Shown piece by piece: positions 49,201 to 64,000 of a DNA stretch of 64,000 nucleotides; position 1 is the first letter of the stretch, and each line of letters starts with the position of its first letter. A program made the position numbers and the translations under genes. Source of the DNA: Elgaria multicarinata webbii (lineage: Eukaryota; Chordata; Lepidosauria; Squamata; Anguidae). The DNA lies in the NCBI RefSeq assembly GCF_023053635.1, contig NC_086185.1:8279001-8343000 (forward strand), given 5' to 3'. Under the pieces are notes generated by a model that was given only the letters and a program-made list of their open reading frames with translations, searched no databases and was not told the DNA's origin.

Positions 49201-50364
49201 ACTTGGGTTTGTACAGGGGAGGCTGTTTTCCAGGTTTTGGGGTGCAGACATAGCCACCCAGATTCTACACATGCTCCTAAGCATAAGTTAGTCCAGTGAG
49301 ATTTAGGCTCAGTTTGGACAACGCTTTAGTCAACGGTGGTTTTAGAACTCCATGGTGGATTTTTTTCATCACCGTTGAGAAATTTCTTTTATTTATTTAT
49401 TTATTTTTTACATTTATATACCGCCCCATAGCCGAAGCTCTCTGGGCGGTTTACAAAAAAACAGTAAACATTAAAAAAGTATACAAAATATAAAAACCAT
49501 CGTAAACTTAAAAACAGCATAAAAACATGTTGACTGGCAGGAAAACCGCACCCTACAGTGGAGTTTTTTGGGAAAACACTCCATGCAGAATATCCACGCT
49601 GTGCAGAGGAGAGTTCCTGCACAACCATTGTGGAGTTTTCCATTGCATCGAGTTGACTTTTCTCACTGGGCGCAGAGTTCCCTGGCAAGAGAGGCGAAAG
49701 GAGTAAGTGGACGCTGTAGGAGAGCCACCAGGATTGTTTTTTGCAGCAATGGCTGATGGAATACCATCGGGAGGACCGAGGGAGGAGAGAGGGCGGAGGA
49801 AAGGTGGATTTTACTCAACTCCACAGTAGCCCACAGTCACACAACGGAGGAGTTAGAACATGTTGTGTGGGGTGTGCCCCCTAAAAAGTCAACCATTGAG
49901 TGGAGTTTTCACACTGCGTTGACTAATGTGTTGTCCAAACTGAGCCTTAGTCTTGCATGTAGGACTGCGGCAGGCAGGTGAATCCTGCCGAATCATAGCT
50001 AAGCTCCCTTGACCATGATTGAGCATGATGTTTGAACTGAACCTTACTCACCTCAACACAAATGATGGAATTTCATTAAGTGTGTGTGTCAGGGGAGTTA
50101 ATTCAGGCCTGCTTTTAAAGTACTTGGCCCTATATTCCTTAGTAAATTCCATCAGGCAAACAAATCATGACTGCCTGGTAAGAGTTGGTAATCCTTGGTC
50201 TCATTTACAGCCATTTAGCCTGTGACGAAGAAAGAGCGGATGAAGCTAAACTATTGGTGTCCCACGGTGCAAGTATATATATCGAGAATAAAGAAGAAAA
50301 GACTCCACTACAAGTTGCGAAAGGCGGCCTAGGATCCATACTTAGGAGGCTCGTTGAAGGCTAG
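46141..50364 (+). CDS. PSMD10: 26S proteasome regulatory chaperone PSMD10 (gankyrin)
   Basis: Gankyrin is an ankyrin-repeat chaperone that binds the C-terminal part of the ATPase PSMC4 during assembly of the 19S base, and is known to bind RB1, CDK4 and MDM2. Five exons give 231 codons plus stop, near the usual 226. Ankyrin repeats are plain: TALHWACSAGH, SPLHIAASAGRDEIVKALL, TPLHYAASKN, TPLHRAASKGNLKMIQILL, TPLHLACDEE, TPLQVAKGG. LACDE fits the LxCxE motif of RB binding. The protein ends LVEG, as in mammals. The N-terminus carries a Gly-rich stretch longer than the mammalian one. It starts head-to-head with ATG4A. Confidence 0.97.
46447..46798. repeat. Two tandem copies of a MITE-like repeat
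   Basis: Copy one starts at 46447 and copy two near 46641. Both run GGTGACCCTATGGAAAGGAG, GTCTTTAACAGTTGTATTG (or CTGTATTG), CACCTGGTGAAAA and GCTGCAGGAGCCCTGCCCT. The unit is about 195 bp. It lies in PSMD10 intron 1. Confidence 0.75.
47018..47116 (+). CDS. PSMD10: PSMD10 exon 2
   Basis: The acceptor is TTGCATTTAG and the donor GTAGGT, with phase 0 at both ends. It reads DNRTALHWACSAGHTDIVDV, then LLSLGVPVNDKDD. Confidence 0.97.
47117..47657. other. PSMD10 intron 2, nothing recognised
   Basis: No repeat family or coding signal was recognised before the hAT-like element. Confidence 0.4.
47658..48397. mobile_element. hAT-like element interrupted by an L1
   Basis: The outer ends are CAGGGGTTTCCAACACG and AAAAGGTTGGGGACTCCTG, typical inverted ends. 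No clear 8-bp duplication survives. An L1 piece fills most of the interior. Confidence 0.55.
47725..48345 (-). mobile_element. L1 LINE fragment, antisense
   Basis: The minus strand encodes an L1 ORF2 C-terminal segment with KRLTLQQWKDNHSPPITQW and MDTYLDILPLL. Several breaks are present. Confidence 0.7.
48627..48773 (+). CDS. PSMD10: PSMD10 exon 3
   Basis: The acceptor is ACTTTTCAG and the donor GTATGT, with phase 0 at both ends. It reads AGWSPLHIAASAGRDEIVKA, then GAQVNAVNQNGCTPLHYAAS and KNKQE. The next intron is only 100 bp. Confidence 0.97.
48874..49040 (+). CDS. PSMD10: PSMD10 exon 4
   Basis: The acceptor is CACTATTAG and the donor GTAAGT, and it ends two bases into a Leu codon. It reads IALMLLENGANPDIKDHLDS, then TPLHRAASKGNLKMIQIL and NLQDSEGNTP. 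Confidence 0.97.
49306..49946. mobile_element. PIF/Harbinger-like element, nonautonomous, with L2 insertion
   Basis: The ends are GGCTCAGTTTGGACAACG and TTGTCCAAACTGAGCC, with TTA on both sides (49303-49305 and 49947-49949), the duplication favoured by PIF/Harbinger elements. The arms continue inward (TTAGTCAACG against GTTGACTAATG). No transposase frame is recognisable. An L2 terminus is inserted at about 49388-49545. Confidence 0.82.
49388..49545 (-). mobile_element. L2-like LINE 3' end, antisense
   Basis: The reversed order is TTTATTTATTTATTTTTTAC, TATACCGCCCCATAGCCG, CTCTCTGGGCGGTTTAC and the reversed 3' UTR. Confidence 0.85.
50211..50364 (+). CDS. PSMD10: PSMD10 exon 5 and stop
   Basis: The acceptor is CATTTACAG and the first base completes the split Leu codon. 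It reads HLACDEERADEAKLLVSHGA, then SIYIENKEEKTPLQVAKGG and ends LVEG before TAG. The RB-type LxCxE motif (LACDE) is here. Confidence 0.97.
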
Positions 50365-52135
50365 CAGCTTCTGTCAACTTGAATTCCATTCTTGATGAAC
50401 ATACTAAAGACTGTCCGCTGCTGTGTGTGTGGTTTTTCGTTTTTTCAATTGGCTTTAACTGTCATCTCGATGTTTTTTTTTTAATTGTAGGGACAATTTA
50501 ATGGATAGAATACGTCTTCTGTGGCCAAACAAAACTCCCTTTAATTTCGTGTTAACTGTGTTTATTTCTACTTTTTAGAGTAAAAATTTGCTCACATGGG
50601 GACTTGGTTATAGCCCTGCTTTTCTTGTAGAAGGCCTTCAGGAACCATCTGCCGGTTGATGCATTAAGCAAGCAGGCAGTATTCACTATTGCTCAAGAAA
50701 AGCATGCGCAGCCTTCAAAGTGTCAACTATGAAAGTTATCGGCTTCCTTTCTTCGATTCAAATGTCAACATGGTTGTATTGGGTTAAAGCAAAAAGCAAA
50801 ATCCCAGAGTCTACCAAAGGCTCAGAAATGGGCGGGTGCCCTAAGCTACTAGCTGTGAGGCGCGGGTTGCTTTGCTGCAAAATTGTTCAGATTTTTCTTT
50901 GAAGGAGTCACTTAACTCAGCCCTACGTCTTGTCCCGGGGTCAAATGATGCGAATGGAGCTTTGCAGGAAGGCAGTGGGTTTCACTAAAGCAACTAAGTC
51001 TGCAGATAGAAAGAATTTCACTTCTGATTAAAGGTAAAAGTGCAGTGGCACCTCAGAGATCAACAGTGTGTCTTGTGCTTTTATAGCCAACTCTCCGCTT
51101 CCATGGAGTGCTTATGAATTCAGAGTTGCTTTTTCTTTAGCCATTCTCTTTCTAGGTGTTACTTAGGAATATTTTAAACATTGCTTTGTCATCACTGCAG
51201 TGTTCTTGTTCACAGTATAATGTGTGTGGGAAGAGCCCACCCCCATTTACATCACTTAAGATTTGAGGTTGAGAAGTTTTTAATGCATTTTTTAAATATA
51301 TCATTATCCCCCCCAAAAAATCAAACCGGAATGTTTTGACAAAAGTTTATTATACTTGGTGGTAACAAAATAATCCATGCAATTCTCTTAAGTTTTTTCC
51401 CCACATTGCTATATGTATAGAACCCAACAGCAAGGGGCACAGCTGAGAATGAAGGGAAATTGTGTAATAAGGGGGGGAAAGTGTGGTTTCGTTTGAGCAG
51501 GAGGAACACCTGCACAAGCGGATTTGCTTTTTGGCAAATCCGCTAAATCAAATCTAGAAAATGAAGATTAAACTGTCCAGCTAAATGTGCCATCCAAAAC
51601 TAGACCCACGCTAGAAAAGGCAAAACTACAAACCCTCCCCGCCACCCCTGATTATATTATTTATTTATTTATTTTATTTAAGCATTTTTATGCCGCCATT
51701 CAGCCAAAAAAGGCTCTCACGGCGGCTTACAAAAGTATTTCTTGACAGTCCCTGCCCACAGGCTTACAATCTAAAAGACATGACACAAAAGGAAAGGGGA
51801 TTGGGAGGGAGGAGGAGGAGGGGGGGAAAGAAAGCAAACTCAGGCACTACAATCTTAGTTGGAAAGTTCAGCAGTTGAAGATCTGAAGATCCCAATGAAG
51901 CCAAGCGTGGTTGCTTAAGAAGCGATATATTTCAAAACATCTACATAGTGGATAGTTAATACAGTAGTTCATTAGACAGCCTGATTTAGGTAACTCCTCC
52001 ATATTTTCATGTGCTAAGCACTGTGTGATATTTAAAAATCAAATCCCAACAATCACTACTTTGGGTGTTTCTCAGAATCTTTTCAGTGTAGTACAAGATG
52101 GGGTGGTGCTGATGCAGGAGAATTCAACAGCGAGC
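50365..52135. other. PSMD10 3' UTR and intergenic sequence
   Basis: No convincing AATAAA follows soon after the PSMD10 stop, so its 3' end was not placed. A reversed LINE-like tail lies at 51657-51760 (TTATTTATTTATTTTATTTA, TGCCGCCATTCAGCC, ACGGCGGCTTACAAAAG). The rest is unrecognised. Confidence 0.4.
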
Positions 52136-52137
52136 TT

Positions 52138-52318
52138 CAGTTATTATTATTATTTACATTTATATACCTCCCCATAGCTGAAGCTCTCTGGGCGATTTAC
52201 AAAAGTTAAAAACTGAACATTAAAAAGAAATATACAAAATTTTAAAGCATAAAATACAAACAAAAACATACAATATCCATTTAAAAATAACTATTCTGGG
52301 GTCAGTTAAAAAAACTCA
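52138..52318 (-). mobile_element. L2-like LINE 3' end, antisense
   Basis: The reversed order is TTATTATTATTTACATTTAT, CCATAGCTGAAGCTCTCTGG and then the reversed UTR. Confidence 0.8.
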
Positions 52319-52844
52319 TATCTCTAGGGATGGGACGGGGTCTAAGGGCATTTGCCACTGGTGTATAATTATTATATCCCATGAGGTCAGTCTGACCGTA
52401 ACACAAATCAGACAGCCAAAAACACAATGAAACACAATTGATATCAGTTGATATCAGTTTGAAAGAGGTTCAGCTGATATCAGTTTGAAAGAGTTCCTAC
52501 GGGAAGGAGGGTTGAGTGGCTCTGCAGCAGCGTTCATGCTGTTTAAGAGAAACCAGGTTTGATTTCTCGTCTGTCCTTTTAAAGGATCTTGGGTTGAAGA
52601 GCTAGGCAAAGCATCTCTGCTCAAGACCCCAAGGAATCACTGCCAATGAAGAGACATCCCTGCAGGGCTAGATGTACTGTCAGCCCGATTCAATACGCCA
52701 GTTCTCCATCATGTTACCTCCCGATTAAGATGTTCCTCCTTTCACAGCATCCTAGTCATAAGAAATACTTCCTTCTGAAATTATAATGCAGCAGATGTCT
52801 CCCAAAAAGGAAATCATTCTATCGCATGACCAAAATAACAGTGG

Positions 52845-53046
52845 GGTCGTTTGCCATTGCCTTCCCTAGTTGCGGTTCCCTTTCCCCCAGCTAGCTGGGT
52901 ACTCATTTTACCGACCTCGGAAGGATGGAAGGCTGAGTCGACCTGAGCCGGCTGCCTGAGAGCCAGCTTCCGCTGGGATCGAACTCAGGCCGTGGGGAGA
53001 GTTTCGGCTGCAGTAACTGCCGCTTACCGCTCTGTGCCACACAAGG
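52845..53046 (-). repeat. tRNA-derived SINE
   Basis: Same family as 24335-24640, reversed: box B appears as GGGATCGAACTC and box A as TTACCGCTCTGTGCCAC, with the core TTTGCCATTGCCTTCC. Confidence 0.85.
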
Positions 53047-53062
53047 CGCAGAACTGAATATA

Positions 53063-53803
53063 GTTTATCAACAGTTTTAAATTTTAAACAAATCTAAAGC
53101 TCCAAATCAGGTCAAAGTAATATCGCCCTTGATAAACAATTACATTCAGAGAATTGTGTCTAACAGACAACATTATTTCTACAGGCAACGTTGTGTCCAA
53201 CAGAATAGATTATTGTAACAAGCTACATTGTTTAATTTGTAAGTTTGCCAGACAAAGTTGTTCCAACAAACTGTGTTGTTATATTAAATTGCAATAGACT
53301 GCATTGTTTTGTTTAGAGAAATCCAGTATATGTCCCGTTTCGTTCTAGTTATAAACTTCATCAGATGTACGGTCTCTACTGTTGCTGTATGTGAGTGATA
53401 GCCATGGGGGTGGAGATATGCATTAATTATTCCAAGAGTTATCTCTGATTGTTGGTCTAGGCCATCCGAGAGGAATTCTTTCTTGACCCCAGCTAAAGAT
53501 TCAGTAGCTTCAGACAGCGAGGAAGCAATCCATCAGGTGCTCTCACTCAGAATTGTTAGACACAATTCTCTGAATGTAACTGTTCATGATATCAACGTAG
53601 CCTGTTGAAACAATTTTGTCTGGCAGACTTATAAACTAAACAACGTAGTTTGTTGTAATAACTTTTTCTGTTGGACACAACGTTGCTTGTGGAAATATTT
53701 TTGTCTGTTAGATGCAATACCCTGAATGTAACTGTTTATGAAGGATGATAATATTACTTTGACCTGATTTGGAGCTTTAGACTTGTTTAAAATTTAAAAC
53801 TTT
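53063..53803. mobile_element. DNA-transposon-like element with about 230-bp inverted arms
   Basis: The left end ACAGTTTTAAATTTTAAACA, then CTAAAGCTCCAAATCAGG, faces the right end CCTGATTTGGAGCTTTAG, TTTAAAATTTAAAAC. Inner arms carry repeated TGTCTAACAGACAACATT-like and CAACAAACTGTGTTG-like modules. No transposase frame was seen, and the family is unknown. Confidence 0.65.
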
Positions 53804-53805
53804 TG

Positions 53806-54318
53806 AGTATTGCGTCCAGTTCTGGGCTCCACAATTCAAGAAGGACGCAGACAAGATGGAGCGTGTTCAGAAGAGGGCAACCAGGATGATCAGGGGTCTA
53901 GAAACAAAGCCCTATGAAGAGAGACTGAAACAACTGGGCATGTTTAGCCTGGAGAAGAGAAGATTGAGGGGAGACATGATAGCACTCTTCAAATACTTAA
54001 AAGGTTGTCACACAGAGGAGGGCCAGGATCTCTTCTCGATCCTCCCAGAGTGCAGAACACGGAATAACGGGCTCAAGTTAAAGGAAGCCAGATTCCAGCT
54101 GGACATCAGGAAAAACTTCCTGACTGTTAGAGCAGTACGACAAAGGAATCAGTTACCTAGGGAGGTTGTGGGCTCTCTCAGACTAGAGGCCTTCAAGAGG
54201 CAGCTGGACAACCATCTGTCAGGGATGCTTTGGGGTGGATTCCTGCATTGAGCAGGGGGTTGGACTTGATGGCCTTGTAGGCCCCTTCCAACTCTGCTAT
54301 TCTATGATTCTATGTTCA
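53806..54318 (+). mobile_element. CR1 LINE 3' end
   Basis: An open stretch of 131 codons encodes the CR1 ORF2 C-terminus ([51 protein letters not shown]). It ends CTGCTATTCTATGATTCTAT. It is among the best preserved CR1 copies here. Confidence 0.94.
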
Positions 54319-54636
54319 GTTATCTTACATTCTTAATAAGCAAATCATTACATGCGGTTGTATGCCCCTTGGCATTCTTTTTTTCCATCTATAGCAACTT
54401 ATTATGTGGGAACCTGACATCCTGATCGCATGCCCATTTAGTGGAAAGAAACTTGTATTGAAGTTGACAGAACTTTACTGCTAAGAACATGTGCAGTTTA
54501 AACGTGTGAAATTGCTAGCGTGAGTTACCAGGCCTTAGAGGGATCAGTTGGAAAGGAAGGGTGTGTGCCAGCCATGAACTCCGTAGCCAGGTCTTATTTA
54601 GGCAAATCTAAGGAAAATAGGAAGCTGTCTTATACT

Positions 54637-54728
54637 GGCCCTGTTCAGAAGGCACCTTAAAGCACAGCTTTAACCACGGTGAATAAGGTGGTTTAAGCTG
54701 TGGTTTAAGGTGTCTTCTGAACAGGGCC
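54637..54728. mobile_element. PIF/Harbinger-like MITE
   Basis: The ends are GGCCCTGTTCAGAAGGCACC and its inverse CTTCTGAACAGGGCC, with ACT on each side (54634-54636 and 54729-54731). Same family as 9225-9335. Confidence 0.8.
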
Positions 54729-54731
54729 ACT

Positions 54732-54900
54732 GAGTCAGACCTTTGATCCATCTAGCCCAGTCTTGTCGGTACTGATCGGCAGCGGCTTCCCAAGGTTTCT
54801 GGGAGGAGCTTTTCCTCGCCCGCCCTGGAGATGCCAGGAAAAGAACCTGGGACCTCTTGCAAGCAAAGCCCCACTGCTGAACTATGGCCTCTCCCCTAAC
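54732..54900 (-). repeat. tRNA-derived SINE
   Basis: The minus strand head reads GGCCATAGTTCAGCAGTGG (A box region) and GGTCCCAGGTTC (B box region), resembling a tRNA-Ala-type promoter. The body is TGGATCAAAGGTCTGACTC. Confidence 0.7.
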
Positions 54901-55347
54901 AGTTAAGAGGTAAAAGTCCTGTAATGGCTCTGTCTGATGCCAGCAGCTGGAATGTGTGAATTCACCCTGTCCCCAGTCAACCGGAGTGATCATTTGCTTT
55001 GCACGCAATGTGTTGGCAAGGAATACACACATATTAAGATGTTCTCACAGGGATTACAGCATTAAAGCATTAGGAGGACTGATGGTTACTTTCTGTGAAA
55101 AGCTGAAATTAAGCAAGTGAAAGTTTTCCTCTCTCCATGCCAGGAAAAGTTGCAAATGCTAAATTTCTGTCCAGTAGGGCTGGTAAAACAGCAACAACTT
55201 AGCAACCAGAACAAGGCTTCACTTTCTCTGTCCCACTGCGCCCAGGTCAGTGTCCAACGTATCCGCTCACCTTAAGTGGGAGCGAATTAAAAAGGATGAA
55301 TAGAAGTCCAGCTCAAAGTCATGCCTCCATCAGCAATCGATAGAAAA

Positions 55348-55960
55348 TAGGGGTGTGCACGGACCCCCCACTCCGCTTCACTTTAAGATCCGCCATTTTC
55401 GGATCGGCCCGCTCCGCCCCGCCCCCACTCCGCCTGTGCCCACTCCGCTCCGCTCGGAGCTCCGGATCCCCTCCATAGGGGGGGTTACCGGGCCCTGCCG
55501 CCGTCGCCGCCCATGCGGCGACGGCGGCAGAGCCTGGTAAGGAGGAGGGGGGCCTTACCTGCCTCCGTCCGTGGTCCGTTGCCGTCTTCAATTGAGCCCG
55601 TGGTTCCACCAGGAAGTCTGGGCCGCAAGTGCGGCCCAGACTTCCTGCTGGAACCACGGGCTCAATTGGAGACGCTGACGGACCGCGGACGGAGGCAGAT
55701 AAGGGAGAGGAGGGCGGGGGGCGTTACCGGGCCCTGCTGCTGTCGCCGCATGGGCGACAGCGACAGCGGCAGGGCCCGGTAAACCCCACTTACCTTTCCG
55801 GCGGAGCTCCGGATCGAGGCGAAGGATCCGCCTTCACCTCGATCCCCTTCGCCACGCTCCGCCGGCCCCCCAATCCTCTTCGCCTCCGCCTTAAGGGCCG
55901 GCGAAGCCCCCCGCTTCGCTACTGCTTCTCCGGTCTGATTAGAAGCGGAGCACATCCCTA
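55348..55960. mobile_element. GC-rich hAT-like MITE, copy 3
   Basis: It is flanked by perfect 8-bp repeats ATAGAAAA (55340-55347 and 55961-55968). The ends are TAGGGGTGTGC and GCACATCCCTA. Three internal palindromes lie at 55483-55542, 55556-55701 and 55719-55784; the middle one has arms such as GCCCGTGGTTCCA and GGAACCACGGGC. Confidence 0.92.
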
Positions 55961-55968
55961 ATAGAAAA

Positions 55969-57582
55969 GCTACAGGTGGTCTTGAACATCTCACCTCGTT
56001 TAAGAAGGCATATCCTAAAGAAAAATGGATGGGCACAGCTTTGTGGCTACTTGGGGTATACCCAGGAATTGCTAATGTACGTAGAGCATGCAATTGTATT
56101 TTAAGGATGCAGTACCTGCCTTCCTTGAGCTCTTTGTAAGCATGGTTTTGTATCTCAGAAGGATGGAGGGCCTCCCCGAACACCAGGAGGGATGCAGGAC
56201 TAACTTGTTGGGGGCCACAAGGCAGTGGACGGCAGGGTCAGAGTCTCTCTCACACAGAGAGAGAGCTTTATCACACCAGCATTATACTGTGCAATCACTG
56301 TGAATTGCATGCAAAGGACTCCGAAGTTTTCCACCATATAATCTGCTTTGATTGTGAAGTACTCTCATTCATCCTGCCTTAATTGTGCAATAAGGCAAAA
56401 AGATTCTCTGTATTTAGCCCCTATATTTTGAGCATATCTTCCGAGCCGCCGCTGGGGCGCAGGAGCAAGATTTTAAACAAATGCTTACATCTGCGTAAGC
56501 TTTAAAGATAAAGACACCAAAATAGGCACAATAATAGATATTAGGGAGAGCTTAAGCATACCAAATTTGAAATGAATTGGGTCATCCTTTGATTTTTTTA
56601 TGATTTTTTTTTTTTTTTTACATTTCCCCCCTTAAACTCACTTCCTGTTATGCAAAGGATCACTGTCGCCCGGTAGCAAAAACAGCAACCGCGACAGCTT
56701 AGCACTGCAGGGATAATCCGAGGGAAGCAGGTACGGGGGATGAAGCACACGCACACACCGCATCACTCATCCAGTCACCCAGTATTGTTCCTATAACAAT
56801 CATCCATCCATGGCCCCGTCCATCCATTGTCTTTCCCTGACTTTCCTCCCCAATTGCAAACCGCTCCTCTTAACTCCCCCCACCCCTGTCCATGCAGCAA
56901 TTAGGCCTTGAAAAAAAGTTCCCAAATGAGAGCTTTTTTCCCTAAGCTTATTTGCTGCGGGGAGATTTTCAGAGGGTAGAGAAGGGGCAGGGTTATCCCT
57001 TCCCAGCGATGACTTCTCCATCCACCCTGCCAATTATCCCCATACAGCAGGCAGGCTAAAAGCAAAAGTCCCATTTGCACGAATTGGAATTTGTTGCTGC
57101 TGCTGAACTTAATTGCCATGCCAGGGACTGGGGAGAAGGGGGGCGGGGTGCATTAGCAAGATCAAAAAACATTGCAAGCAGGATCCAGCCCCTAGGACAG
57201 CCATTTCACCACCCTGACTTAAAGATTCCCATAAACAGCAGCAGGCAAGGATCACACCCTAGATGACCGCCATTCACTTGGCAGAGGAGGGGAAAGCTAA
57301 CGCTATTGACCGGCTAGTCAGTGATGCGCATGCAGGTCCCAGTCCAGGAGACAGAAGCATGTGCGCAGCTCTGGGTGCTGAGCCTTCACATCCAGCCATG
57401 GGAGACAAAAGTCAACCGCCCTTTTGCACCCGTGGGCCCAGATCCCGAAGCAGATCTGCGTATGGAAGCGTGCTTTGGGCGTGCGGATTACCTTTGCTGG
57501 GTGGGGGCAATGCTGAATATGACTTTGCCTTGGACTAATTTGTTAAAGTTGCCGTTGGGTCCCTGTATGATCCTGGGAGAGT
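55969..57582. other. Intergenic and VSIG1 3' region, little recognised
   Basis: No repeat family or gene was recognised. A long T run lies at 56610-56622. The last few hundred bases before 57583 are probably VSIG1 3' UTR, but no poly(A) signal could be assigned. Confidence 0.4.
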
Positions 57583-62341
<4,759 letters not shown>

Positions 62342-62764
62342 CTGGAAGACAACAACAAAAGAGGAAAATCCATGATCTCCGTCACTGCAAAATCCTACAG
62401 CGTAAACACCATTATAAATGTTCTCTCTTCTCTGTCTTCAGCTATTCTAGATATTTCCCAGAAATGAAGCTTTCAAATACATCAGCAGTAAAGGCAGGTG
62501 GACAAGATGAAAACAGGTATGTATTCCTGGCAATATATCAAAAGATCAGAGTCATAACTCAAAGGCACATCTGGATTCGGCCTTGCTATTGGATGCCCGT
62601 TGGTGCCTGCAGATGGGAGTGCTTTGACTGTGGCAGGTGCACCAGTCAGGCCCATTCCTGGCGCAGTCAGACCTAGCCATGGTTATCCATGCATTTGTTA
62701 CACCATTATAAGGATTGTAATGGGGAGCTGGAGATAAAATGTTGTCCTCCTTTATATATATTGG

Positions 62765-62980
62765 TCTAGTGCCCTGGAGAAGATGCTGATGCTAGGGAAA
62801 GTGGAAGGCAAACAGAAGAGGGGCCGACCAAGGGCAAGATGGATGGATGATATTCTGGAGGTGACGGACTCGACCTTGGGGGAGCTGGGGGTGGCGACGG
62901 CCGACAGAAAGCTCTGGCGTGGGCTGGTCCATGAAGTCACGAAGAGTCGGAAGCGACTGAACGAATAAACAACAAAGTAC
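62765..62980 (+). mobile_element. BovB (RTE) LINE 3' end
   Basis: The sense strand encodes [37 protein letters not shown] and [10 protein letters not shown], then GAATAAACAACAAA. Confidence 0.92.
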
Positions 62981-63084
62981 CCCATAGGGGAGCTTTTAAC
63001 TTATGCTAATGTGATTCTGCACGTTTATATTCTTGTACTTTTGTTTAACATCTTTATTTTATTTTAAACTCACTATTGTTATTG

Positions 63085-63956
63085 TGTTTCTATCAGCTCA
63101 TCTTCTTCCTCGTAGAAGGAAGGCATCCGGAGGCATGGGGCGGGGTGCTATCAGTATGCTGATGACACCCAAATATATTTCTTATGCCTTCGACAACAGC
63201 GTCAGCTAAGGATAGTGTGTCTCCTCTGAATGAATGCTTGGAGGTGGTAATGGGCTGGATGAGGAAAAACAAACTGAAGCTGAGTCCAGACAAGACGGAG
63301 GTGCTCGCTGTCAAAGGCCACAACCTGGGTTTGGAGGTGTGTCAACCAGTTCTGGATGGGGCTACACTCCCCCTGAAAGACTGTGTTCGCAGCTTGGGGG
63401 TGCTTCTGGGTCCATCACTCCAAATGACAGCTCAGATAGATGCGAGGGCCAGGAGTGCTTCCTATCAGCTTTCGCTGCACCCCTTCCTGGAGTCGGAAGA
63501 CCTAAAGATGGTAGTGCACACGCTGGTCACTTCGAGGCTTGACTTCTGCAATGCGCTCTACATAGGGCTACCTGTGTGCCTAGTCCGGAAACTTCAGTTA
63601 GTTCAAAATATGGCAGCCAGGTTGGTCCAGGCTACAATTCGCCCCACACATTCAGGTCCTCTGGGAAGAATTTCCTTCAGCCATCCAAAATTAGGCTGAC
63701 AGGTATTACTCAGAGGACCTTCTCTTCTGCTGCTCAAAGACTGTGGAATGGCCTGCCAGAGGAGATTCATCAACTTAGTCTTTTAGCATTTAAGAAAGCT
63801 ATTAAGACGGATCCCTTCCAGCAGGCCTACCCAGTGGAATTTTAGGATGTTTTTAGGATGTTTTGATAATGTGTACTAAGTTTTTAATCAATTTTATGTA
63901 TTTACACTTACTGTTGTTCCCCGCCTTGATCCGAATAGAGAGGCAGGTAAGAAATA

Positions 63957-63957
<1 letters not shown>
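63085..63957 (+). mobile_element. L2-like LINE with reverse-transcriptase motif
   Basis: The sense strand encodes YQYADDTQIYF at about 63150-63182, the YADD catalytic motif of the reverse transcriptase. It continues KLKLSPDKTEVLAVKGHN, LDFCNALYIGLP and NMAARLV. The end is a CCGCCTTGATCCGAATAGAG variant terminus. It is the longest L2 piece in the window, 5'-truncated and broken. Confidence 0.9.

Positions 63958-64000
<43 letters not shown>
63958..64000 (+). repeat. (TTA)n simple repeat running off the window
   Basis: A pure ATT run follows the L2 3' end and continues to the last base. Confidence 0.9.

Overview
The window is vertebrate nuclear DNA, most likely from a squamate reptile (lizard or snake). 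Split genes with GT-AG introns sit in a dense background of squamate-type repeats: L2-like LINEs ending in (TAAA)n, CR1 3' ends, BovB fragments, L1, Sauria-type and tRNA-derived SINEs, and many foldback MITEs. The species cannot be told from the sequence alone.

Four genes were read exon by exon. COL4A6 (+, positions 1-11402) is the 3' part of a type IV collagen gene: six Gly-X-Y exons, then the three exons that complete the NC1 domain, ending at a stop. ATG4A (-, 45419 down to 18472) encodes the ATG8-processing cysteine protease; all coding exons were found except one expected mini-exon. PSMD10/gankyrin (+, 46141-50364) is complete in five exons. VSIG1 (-, 62341 down to 57583) is present from the second Ig domain to the stop, and its 5' exons lie beyond the window. 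The order COL4A6>, <ATG4A, PSMD10>, <VSIG1 is that of human Xq22.3 read from the other strand, so this is an ancient conserved block. The four genes are neighbours rather than a pathway; only ATG4A and PSMD10 share an obvious control region.

Layout: 1-11.4 kb COL4A6 exons among LINE and MITE insertions; 11.4-18.4 kb the two convergent 3' ends and intergenic repeats; 18.5-45.4 kb ATG4A, mostly introns filled with repeats; 45.2-46.3 kb a GC-rich divergent promoter; 46.1-50.4 kb PSMD10; 50.4-57.5 kb intergenic repeats; 57.6-62.3 kb VSIG1; 62.3-64 kb VSIG1 intron with BovB and L2 copies, including an L2 reverse-transcriptase YADD motif.

The most notable observations are: (1) the ATG4A/PSMD10 divergent promoter is a seven-unit minisatellite, each unit pairing a GC box with an inverted CCAAT box (one decayed); (2) a foldback insertion flanked by 13-bp direct repeats, whose arms carry the same small cysteine-rich reading frame of unknown origin, one arm being split by a BovB; (3) a family of GC-rich hAT-like MITEs with 8-bp target duplications whose internal palindromes differ between copies and which carry consensus splice donors on both strands; (4) a 130-bp almost perfect hairpin element inside the probable ATG4A 3' UTR.
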